From NCBI RefSeq assembly GCF_027579695.1, contig NC_083587.1, positions 7,876,001 to 7,940,000 on the forward strand: a stretch of DNA of 64,000 bases, written 5' to 3'. Below are positions 56,470-64,000 of this stretch, piece by piece. The stretch comes from Neoarius graeffei. Taxonomy: Eukaryota > Chordata > Actinopteri > Siluriformes > Ariidae. The notes beneath the pieces were generated by a model that was given only the letters and a program-made list of their open reading frames with translations, was not told the origin of the DNA and did no database searches. The translations under genes were made by a program, and so were the position numbers. Within the stretch, counting starts at the first letter, position 1. Every line of letters begins with the position of its first letter.

Positions 56470-56651
56470 GTGTTCTGGTTGGGGGAGAGCCCCCTTTCTC
56501 TGCTCTCCCTCTCCTCTTATGGGGCGCGGTCACTGGGGAAGACACACAAACACAGGTTAATTCCCGTCAGGTGCAGTGATTCTGCCACTTACCTTCCCTG
56601 ACTCCGCCCTCCATTCACAGACCGACGCTTGACCACGCCTCCCCTGCCACA
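55489..56651 (-). mobile_element. Gmr1-like LTR and gag fragment, fossil
   Basis: Minus-strand 5' end of a Gypsy element related to the Gmr1 copy at 13184-18139. The LTR (56318-56651) starts TGTGGCAGGGGAGGCGTGGT and contains a (CA)n run; a primer site TGGTGCCAAAACCCAGGA follows. The gag region (56274 down to about 55489) begins MKSSPFKDLVHAL and has DDPEAFLTLFEQAAEAWGW. The rest of the element is not present here. It belongs to a subfamily distinct from the copy at 13 kb. Confidence 0.88.
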
Positions 56652-57409
56652 ATACATTAAAAAGAAAAGAAAAATCAATCATTCAATCAATTCCGGCAAG
56701 CCACAGGACAATCACACAAACCTTCTTTACGAAGCTAGTACAATAATTGTAGAGCTGGCTGTGGAAACAACAATGGTGATGATAGTGATACGTGTTCACG
56801 TGGTTCCTCAGCCGCAAAAAGAAAAACAAAACAAAAACACGAGTCAGCATTTCAACTTTAAATAACTTAATTACCAGCATGAGCAGAGGTCAATTTTCAG
56901 ATCTTTTTTTGAGAATATCTAGAAGCAACTACACTGTATGGCCACACAATGTCATTCCAGTACCAACAAGCTTTTCCTGCCCTTGCACTTTGCCCTTACT
57001 CTTCATACTCTCATCTCTGTGAAGGCCACTGGTAAATTGGTGAGGACAAGCCTACAACGTTTGAATAAATTCATTTGAATAAATCAGAATAGGAAATAAA
57101 GCCTCAAGGTCTGGAATACTAAAAATGAATACTGTTTTAATAGAACCTGGATTTCAACTGGAGTTTTGTGTACAGAGTATCACAGTCATCGTCAACACAA
57201 CTTCTCTGGAGTTTGCTTTCACATTTGCCAAAATGCCTGAAACAAACAAGGTCCATTCATTTGTTTCTATTCTTTTGAAACTGAGCTTTTCATCAGCCTT
57301 AAAAGACTGAAGAGAAATCACTATTTATCATAGATTTTCTAAATTATTTCATTGTGTTGCGTATTGCGGTGCATATAATTTGGTAGGTTAAGCCAGCTTG
57401 TGCAAAACG
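56652..57409. other. Non-coding stretch, nothing recognised
   Basis: A-rich; the frames at 56629-56865 and 57125-57310 show no domain. Confidence 0.5.
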
Positions 57410-59275
57410 AGTTTTGGCAAACAACAATATCCTCCTTCGCCATTGTGCCTAGGTGGCACATAGCGCCTCCACCAAGATTTTCCAGTCTTCTCTGTTCTTT
57501 GCTTTCTTTTTGATCTCTCCCCAGGTCTTTTGGATGCTCTTGAATTCTTTCTCGATGGTACGCCTCCCGGTCTCTTTTGGTCTTCCTCTTTTCCTCTTTT
57601 TGTCATCAGGTGTCCACTTCAAAGCTTGTCTTGTTATATTCTCTGGATCTTTACGTATCACATGCCCTAACCATTTCCATCTTTTCCTTTTAACTTGTGT
57701 CATGATGTCGTGTTGACCTGTCTGTTCATATAGTGCTTGATTCGATATTTTATTAGGCCAGTATATGCTACAAATTTTTCACAGACATGATGAATGAAAC
57801 CCTGACAGTCTTGCTATCCCTCTGTACAATTCTCCAGCATTATGCACCATAAAAGAGTACTGACAAAACATTGCTATTATAATCCTTAGCTTAGTCTTCT
57901 CTGTGATGTTATGAGATCTCCATATTTTATTTATTTGATGAAAAGATGTTCTTGCTTTCTGCAGTCTGTTGGTAATGTCTTTCTCTGTAGCGTTGTCTTT
58001 ACTAATTATACTGCCAAGGTATGTAAATTCGTCTACTTCCTCTAGCGCATCATTTTCTAAAGTTATTCTGGGTGGTGCTTCAGTGAGTTGCATAGTCTTT
58101 GTCTTCTTCTTGCTAATTTTTAGGCCTACCCACTATGTAGCTTTTCCAAGGTCCTCAGTCTTTTCCTGTAGATGTTTTCTATTACTTGACAATAGAGCTA
58201 CAGTATGTCATCGGCAAAATCAATATCCTCCAACATAGATGTGTGTCCATCTTATTCCTCTATGTTTGTTTCCAATTGTTTTCCTCATGACCCAATCGAT
58301 AGCAACAAGGAATAGCATAGGTGGCATTATGCAGCCTTGTCGCACTCCACTTGTGATGTTAAACCAGTCTGACATCTTGTTGTTGTGGATTACACTACAG
58401 GAGAAATTTTCATAGAATAATTTAATGGTGGTTACGAATTTATCTGGGCAACCATATGATTTAAGGTTTTTCCAGAGGGTCTTCCTGTGTAAACTGTCAA
58501 AAGCCTTCTCAAAGTCTATAAAATTTAAGTGAATCTTGCTATTCCATTCAATAGATTGTTCCATAATGTTCCTCAATGTAAATATGTGATCAATACACCC
58601 AGTTCCTGGCCTGAACCCAGCCTGCCCTTTGCAAAGTAAGTTGTTAATTGCTCCATCTAGCCTCATACAGATAATCTTGCAGAAAACTTTACCGAGAGGA
58701 GTGTTATACTGCGCCAGTTGGTACAAATAGTTTTATCCCCCTTTTTAGGCAACTTAACAATGAGACCCTGGCACCAGTCGCTTGGCAATGTTTCTGAGTT
58801 CCATATCTTAGTAAACAGATGGAAAAGTAAGTCTGTAGTGAGTTTTATGTCTGCTTTCAGCATTTTGCTAGTAATGTTATCTATTCCAGGTGCCCTGTTA
58901 TTTTTCAATCTGTTGATGGCTGCTGTTATCGCTTCCTTTGTTGGTGGGTCACAGTTGATGTCAAAAGTATCTCCAAAGGATTCATTGATGGTAGTTGTTT
59001 CCGTTGGCTCCGGTCTATTTAGTTCTTGCATAAAGTGTTCTGCCCATCTTTTCAGTTGTTCTTCCTCTTGCATAATTTTCACAACATTTTTGTCCTTCAC
59101 TGGTTTACAGTCCATAGTAAATCTTCCAGATAGTTCTCTTGTAATCCTATAAACTTCACTCAATTTGCCCCGATTTGCTGCCCTCTCTGCCTCTGTTGAC
59201 AATTGATCATAATAAGCTCTCTTGTCCTGCCGTAGTCTCCTTTTTGTCTCTTTGTTGGTTTCAATATATTGACGG
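57410..59275 (-). mobile_element. RTE-like LINE, 5'-truncated
   Basis: Minus-strand frames, 5' to 3': 59280-58663 (RRLRQDKRAYYDQLSTEAE; NNRAPGIDNITSKML), 58726-58220 (QAGFRPGTGCIDHIF; LNFIDFEKAFDSLHRKTL; SGVRQGCIMPPMLFLVAIDW), 58093-57779 (DEFTYLGSIISKDNATEKDI) and 57703-57449 (RWKWLGHVIRKDPENITRQA; KRGRPKETGRRTI). This order and the GHVIRKDP/GRPK end are typical of RTE/BovB-like endonuclease-reverse transcriptases. The endonuclease is missing. Frame changes near 58700, 58150 and 57760 break it. Confidence 0.87.
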
Positions 59276-59305
59276 CTCACTCACCAGAAACACACTGCAG
59301 GGTAT

Positions 59306-59393
59306 CCTTTGATAGCTCAGTTGGAAAAGTGGAGGACTATAGTTGCTTACGATGGCCATCCTTAGGTTGCTGGTTTGAATCCAGCTCAAAGGA
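59306..59393 (+). pseudogene. tRNA-Tyr-like gene with intron
   Basis: Exon 1 (59306-59342) CCTTTGATAGCTCAGTTGGA...CTATAG, a 15-nt intron (59343-59357) at the normal tRNA-Tyr position, and exon 2 (59358-59393) ATCCTTAGG...CTCAAAGGA total 73 nt. The acceptor stem CCTTTGA/TCAAAGG and T-stem GCTGG/CCAGC are perfect. The anticodon reads ATA, not GTA, the D-arm is disturbed (AAAAGT for AGAGC-type) and the T-loop cytosine is changed, so it is probably decayed. Confidence 0.8.
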
Positions 59394-59468
59394 AGCATTT
59401 GTTCTGACAGAGCGTCTGATGTTATTTTAGTAATAATGTCAGGGGGAAGCACCCCCAAGCCAAGACTT

Positions 59469-59540
59469 TTCCCTGACCGGGAATCAAACCCAGGCCGTTG
59501 TGGTGAGAGCGCCAAATCCTAGCCACTGGACCACCAGAGA
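59469..59540 (-). pseudogene. tRNA-Glu(CTC)-like relic
   Basis: The minus strand reads TCTCTGGTGGTCCAGTGGCT, GGCGCTCTCACC (anticodon CTC), GGTTTGATTCCCGGTCAGGG. Length 72 nt. The acceptor pairs with two wobbles and the T-arm is intact, but the anticodon stem has two mismatches. It may instead be the head of a tRNA-Glu-derived repeat. Confidence 0.7.
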
Positions 59541-60358
59541 GAGCCCAGTGGTGAATGGGAATGGCCACAGGACCTCTGAGGACCACCCATTGCTGGGTGT
59601 CATCCCTTTGAGGCTCTCTGTACTGTCTGGGCAAAGTACCTCTGCGGTCCTCGAGTGGCTTGGGGCAGTACCTTTGTGAACCTGTCATCAAGTCTGTGTC
59701 CGGTACTTTACAAGCTTCTCGTGGCCGGGCGCAGTTCCTCCGAGGCCCTCCGGTGGATGTCCCTCTGGTTCTTCTCATGGCTGAGTGCAGTACTTTTGGC
59801 TGGGCACAGCACTGTACCTTTGGGGCATCTGCAAAAATAATGCAAATTTTAAGTTACATCTTCACAAATTATTCTCTGGGATAGGGTTCTGTCGTTTGTA
59901 CAAATTTGACTAACCTTGACATTTTGCCCAATGTTATTTGCAGTTTTACTGGCAGGTTGCTCCTTTTGATGCCAGCTTATTGTGCTGATACTACAATGAG
60001 CAAACAAATGTGAATTTAATGATATTTATTCACCAAGGCAGTTAACTCTTGCTAAGTTGCATAACAGTTTACTACTGATTGTATGTCCTCATCGAACCCT
60101 CAAATTTGACTTTTATTTACTCAAATTCACTCTTGACTGTATGTCTGTAACTAACGCTCAAAGAACCCAACCGGAACATTGTCATCAGGTTTTCCAAAGT
60201 TTTCTTGTATTGCAATAGTAAGGGGAACTTTAATACAACCAAAAGGGAATGTTCTCCAAAAGCTCTCCCGAGGTTCCCACTTTACAAACGTTAGGAGAAA
60301 GTTAGGAGAAAGATCCATCAACCAAAACATGCAAACAAAAACTGCCATTATACATACA
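59541..60358. other. Non-coding stretch with degenerate GC-rich repeats
   Basis: Bases 59620-59830 hold irregular repeats of a GGGCAGTACCTTTG-like motif (near 59629, 59664, 59731, 59786, 59812). No gene is seen in the remainder. Confidence 0.45.
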
Positions 60359-60457
60359 TGTAGAAATAGTTAAGGTGGGTGGAGCACAGAAGCACGGCAG
60401 GCCAGAAATGAGTTTGCAAAAACCCTTTTATTTTAGCTTTTAAGCTGTACGTTTATT

Positions 60458-60508
<51 letters not shown>

Positions 60509-60677
60509 GTGTTCTGGTTGGGGGAGAGCCCCCTTCCTCTGCTCTCCCTCTCCTCTTATAGGGCACAGTCACTGGGAAAGACACACAAACACAGGTTAAT
60601 TCCCGTCAGGTGCAGTGATTCGGCCACTTACATACCTTCCCTGACTCCACCCTCCATTCACAGACTGATGCTTTACC
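60359..60677 (-). mobile_element. Gmr1-like LTR, fossil, incomplete
   Basis: Close relative of the LTR at 56318-56651 on the same strand, with the same (CA)n run position and the motif GGTTGGGGGAGAGCCCCCTT. No internal sequence of the element lies next to it, so it is a solo or partial LTR. Confidence 0.85.
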
Positions 60678-60714
60678 ATTTTTTCTTCAGTATGGTGCTC
60701 CACTGGAGCGTCGC

Positions 60715-60905
60715 TATTTTTGTGTGTGCGTGTGTGTGTGTATGTGTGTGTCTGTTTGTCAGAGAGAGAGAGAGAGAGAGAAAGGGTGTGTGTGTGAAAG
60801 AGAGTGTGCTCATAGATGTTGCGTATGCATGTGAGTGCATACTTGTGAGAGTGTATGTGTGTATGCATAAATATGCATATGACTGTGTGTGTATGAGTGT
60901 GCAGA
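60715..60905. repeat. (TG)n and (AG)n low-complexity tract
   Basis: Alternating TG-rich and AG-rich runs between the LTR remnant and the L2 LINE; no coding content. Confidence 0.85.
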
Positions 60906-60939
60906 GAATTGTATATGTTATATCATCAGACTCATGATG

Positions 60940-61848
60940 CTTTTTTCTCTATATATGTTACCTTTGGGCGATATTATTCGTAAACATTGTATTAGTTTCC
61001 ACTGTTATGCTGATGACACACAGTTGTATGTCTCTGCAAAACCTGATGAGAGACACCAGCTTAATAAAATTGAGGAATGTGTTGGGGACATTAGACACTG
61101 GATGCTTGTAAATTTCCTTCTGCTTAACTCTGACAAGACTGAAGTACTTGTGCTAGGACCACATAAAGCTAGAAGTAAGTTTTCTGATTACACAGTAACT
61201 CTGGATGGCCTTTCTGTTTCTTCACGTGCAGCAGTAAAAGACCTCGGAGTGATTATTGACCCCAGTCTTTCATTCGAAACTCACATTGATAACATCACCT
61301 GGATAGCTTTCTTTCATCTCAGAAATATTGCAAAGATAAGAAATTTAATGTCATTGCATGATGCAGAAAAACTAGTCCATGCTTTCGTTACCTCCAGGTT
61401 GGATTATTGTAATGCCTTACTGTCTGGATGTTCCAATAAGTGCATAAACAAGCTCCAGTTAGTTCAAAATGCCGCAGCAAGAGTCCTTACTAGAACTAGA
61501 AAATATGACCACATCACGCCTGTCTTATCCACACTGCATTGGCTCCCAATCAAATTTCGTATTGATTATAAAATACTACTATTGACCTTTAAAGCACTAA
61601 ATGGTCTCGCACCACAGTACCTGAGTGAACTTCTGCTCCTCTATGACCCGCCACGCCTACTTAGATCAAAAGGTGCAGGCTATCTGCTGGTACCTCGTAT
61701 AGTGAAGGCTACATCAGGGGGCAGAGCCTTTTCTTACAAAGCCCCACTGTTATGGAACAGCCTTCCAAGTAATGTTCGGGAATCAGACATAGTCTCAGCA
61801 TTTAAGTCTAGGCTGAAAACATATCTGTTTAGTCAAGCCTTTTGTTAA
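60940..61848 (+). CDS. L2 reverse transcriptase, C-terminal part
   Basis: An open frame of about 300 codons: FSLYMLPLG (block D), [13 protein letters not shown] (catalytic YADD), [31 protein letters not shown] (block E), then [33 protein letters not shown] and [11 protein letters not shown], with a stop after LFSQAFC. This C-terminal series is diagnostic of fish L2/CR1-type elements. The frame is clean, so the copy is fairly young, but it lacks the endonuclease and half of the reverse transcriptase. Confidence 0.93.
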   Translation, partial: LFSLYMLPLGDIIRKHCISFHCYADDTQLYVSAKPDERHQLNKIEECVGDIRHWMLVNFLLLNSDKTEVLVLGPHKARSKFSDYTVTLDGLSVSSRAAVKDLGVIIDPSLSFETHIDNITWIAFFHLRNIAKIRNLMSLHDAEKLVHAFVTSRLDYCNALLSGCSNKCINKLQLVQNAAARVLTRTRKYDHITPVLSTLHWLPIKFRIDYKILLLTFKALNGLAPQYLSELLLLYDPPRLLRSKGAGYLLVPRIVKATSGGRAFSYKAPLLWNSLPSNVRESDIVSAFKSRLKTYLFSQAFC

Positions 61849-62995
61849 TGGTGTTTATGAGGTAAAGGAGTAGATCTGGAGGGTCCTCAGACATAGAGTG
61901 TTTTGGTAAACTGGGATGTATGGATGCTGTCAGTCCCCACTCGCTTGCTCACTCGAGTTTGTTGACGGTGCAGTGGCTGGCTGCTTTATGTCCCGGGGCT
62001 CCCTCATGCCTGTGTTACCTTCTGGCTCTCTCCTTTTAGTTATGCTGTCATAGTTAGTTGCCGGAGTCCCTGCTTGTACTCGGTGCAATATGTATACTGT
62101 TCCTACTTATTCAGGTGACATTGGGCATACCTAACCACCTGTGTTTTCTTTCTCTTCCCCCCCCCCACACCCCAAATCTGTCCCTCTGAGTTACATGGAG
62201 TCAACAGGTAATCTTTTGGTGGAGACGGTGGGGACCTCGACTGGCTATCGTAGCCTGCAGGGAATCGGCCGTCAGACGTTCTGTCGCATGTCCCAGACCC
62301 GGTGAAATGTAACTGAATTGTCTTGGCCAGGCCTAAGGGTCCCATCTGCATCTCATCATTGCTGAGGAGTGTGCTCCCATCACCCAATCAAGCATCCAGC
62401 CAGAGCAGGTCATGATATATTTTTTACCATATTAACATGCCATTGTGCGTCATGCCTGATGTAAAGACTCTCGTCTCTGCGAGCCTACCACACAGATCTA
62501 ATACTTGTCATTTTTAGGGCATACCTAACAACGTGTTTTCTTTCTCTCCCCCCCCATCTGTCCCTCTGAGTTACATGTTGATCCTGGGATTGAGATGCTG
62601 GCCTCTTCTGCCCCTCGGACCTGCTTGATCCATCCTGGTGCCCTGTGTCTGGTCGGAGTTTTATCGCCCCACTCCTGTGAAGGACGGCCCCATGAGGACA
62701 GTTGAGGGTTATACCTGTTAAAACTGTTAATATTATAGTCAGGCTGTCTGTTGTTGCCCAAATGAGGATGGGTTCCCTTTTGAGTCTGGTTCCTCTCGAG
62801 GTTTCTTCCTCATGTCGTCTGAGGGAGTTTTTCCTTGCCACCGTCGCCACAGGCTTGCTCATTGGGGATAGATTAGGGATAAAATTAGCTCATGTTTTAA
62901 GTCGTTCAAATTCTGTAAAGCTGCTTTGCGACAATGTTTATTGTTAAAAGCGCTGTACAAATAAACTTGATTTGATTTGATTTGATGATATCCAA
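60940..62995 (+). mobile_element. L2-type LINE, 5'-truncated
   Basis: Starts in the reverse transcriptase at FSLYMLPLG, runs through the stop at 61848 and a 1.15-kb 3' UTR, and ends with TTTGCGACAATGTTTATTGT, then ACAAATAAACTTGATTTGAT and (TTTGA)n. The same 3' end is at 43133-43320. The UTR holds C-rich runs (62158-62168, 62550-62556) and two related segments near 62120-62180 and 62520-62575. Confidence 0.93.
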
Positions 62996-64000
62996 TATTT
63001 TGTAAAGTTTCAGATCAATCCATCAATGAATTGAACATTTTTCCCCATTTCCTGCTTGGCCACATGGTGGCGCTGTGCTAGGCATCTGCATTACACTTCT
63101 GAATATCATCACAATCATAATACACAATATTTTGTAAAGTGTCAGATCAATCAGTTAAGGCATTGCCAATTTCTGGCACATTTCCTGCTTGGCCAGGTGG
63201 TGGTGCTATAACAGGCAGGCCCATTGGGCATCAGGTTATCATAATAATCATAATATCTATTGAAGTAAGAAGTGTCCAACCATACAGTCAATGCACTGTG
63301 GCTTTCTGACACATTTCCTGTTTATGTGGCAAGATATTAAAATCATAAGGCTATTTCAACATATTACAAGATATCAAAAATCCCTTCACAACTTAATATC
63401 AGCGACATCTTGGCATCACGTATAACAAATTTCACATGAATCTCATGAACCGTCTAGGAGGAGCATGTTAAAATTCATCATGTGTCAAAACACACATATT
63501 CAAAACCCTATTCTTTCCTTGGCCAGTTGGTGGTGCTATACCAGACAGGCCCATAATGGCGAAAGAGTATCAGAATCAGAATCATATTACAAGATATCAA
63601 GTTCAACATTCAGCAATATCTTGGCATATTATATGTTATAATATTTCAACATATTACAACATATCAAAAATCCCTTAGCAATTCAACTTGAGCAATATCT
63701 TGGCATCATGTTTGCCAAGTTTGACATGAATTTGATGAACCGTCTAGGAGGAGTACGATAAAAATGACCACTCCAAATGGCCTTATGACATCATCATTCC
63801 AAAGTTCTACCCATTTATTTAAATGGGAAATGGAAAAAGGGGCGCTATGAAGTCCCTGGGCCATACCCGGGGCCAAAAGTCTGTAACTGAGTAGCAATGA
63901 CAATGACTGATGTGTGTATCAAATTTCATGAGTTTTCATGCATGGGAAATGCCTCAATTAAGGCCAAATGTGGCAGAATAATAATAATAATAATAATAAT
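62996..64000. repeat. Imperfect tandem-like repeat running off the window
   Basis: Diverged units containing CATTTCCTGCTTGGCCA, TGGTGGCGCTGTG / TGGTGGTGCTATA and GAACCGTCTAGGAGGAG recur (for example near 63050, 63180, 63520 for the first two; 63447 and 63738 for the last). An (AAT)n run at 63977-64000 continues beyond the end. No gene. Confidence 0.65.

Noticed and set aside
56652-60358. One intact Gmr1-like element bounded by the two LTRs
   Set aside because: The gag lies outside, to the left of the first LTR, and the stretch between them holds an RTE-like LINE and tRNA relics.

Overview
This window looks like repeat-dense nuclear DNA of a ray-finned fish, probably an ostariophysan and perhaps a catfish. 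The evidence is the repeat fauna: Tc1 and hAT DNA transposons, DANA/Mermaid-like tRNA-headed SINEs, Rex1/CR1-, L2-, L1-, RTE- and R4/Dong-type LINEs, and a Gmr1-type Gypsy element. I see no intact host protein-coding gene. Almost every long open frame belongs to a transposable element or is a shadow of one. Several decayed tRNA genes are the only host-type genes I can support.

Layout. 1-5.04 kb: a 189-bp tandem duplication, three SINEs and non-coding DNA. 5.04-5.77 kb: a non-autonomous hAT element with a perfect 8-bp target duplication. 5.84-6.84 kb: a tRNA-Glu(TTC) gene split by a LINE. 6.94-11.4 kb: a Tc1 transposon split by a decayed Gypsy element on the minus strand; that Gypsy LTR carries a composite SINE whose source lies 9 kb away at 1.3-1.8 kb. 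11.4-29.9 kb: an RTE-like LINE split by a long envelope-bearing LTR element (11478-29297). Inside the LTR element sit a Gmr1-type Gypsy element (13184-18139) and, in its right LTR, a nearly full-length CR1/Jockey-group LINE with an open frame of about 1,230 codons (25340-29026). 29.9-36.9 kb: a Rex1-like LINE split within a (TG)n(TA)n tract by an R4/Dong-type LINE that starts with a tRNA-like sequence. 36.9-39.0 kb: an unclassified DNA transposon with long terminal inverted repeats and a cysteine/histidine-rich protein. 39-48 kb: tRNA relics, a Rex1-like fragment, SINEs, and an L1 carrying a Harbinger-type MITE and a SINE. 49-55.5 kb: a duplicated block, minisatellites, and a Zaphod-like hAT that itself carries a palindromic element encoding a helix-turn-helix protein. 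55.5-64 kb: Gmr1-like LTR/gag fragments, two RTE-type LINEs, tRNA-Tyr and tRNA-Glu relics, an L2 LINE, and a tandem-like repeat running off the end.

The elements do not form a pathway. They form a stratified record of insertions, with clean target-site duplications at many boundaries, so relative ages can be read directly. The best leads for something new are the LINE inside the tRNA-Glu gene, the tRNA-like 5' end on the R4/Dong LINE, the 106-bp perfect copy at the LINE 5' junction, the composite SINE with a visible source locus, and the unclassified transposon at 36.9-39.0 kb. Family names come from recognising protein motifs and repeat ends by eye; no database search was run.
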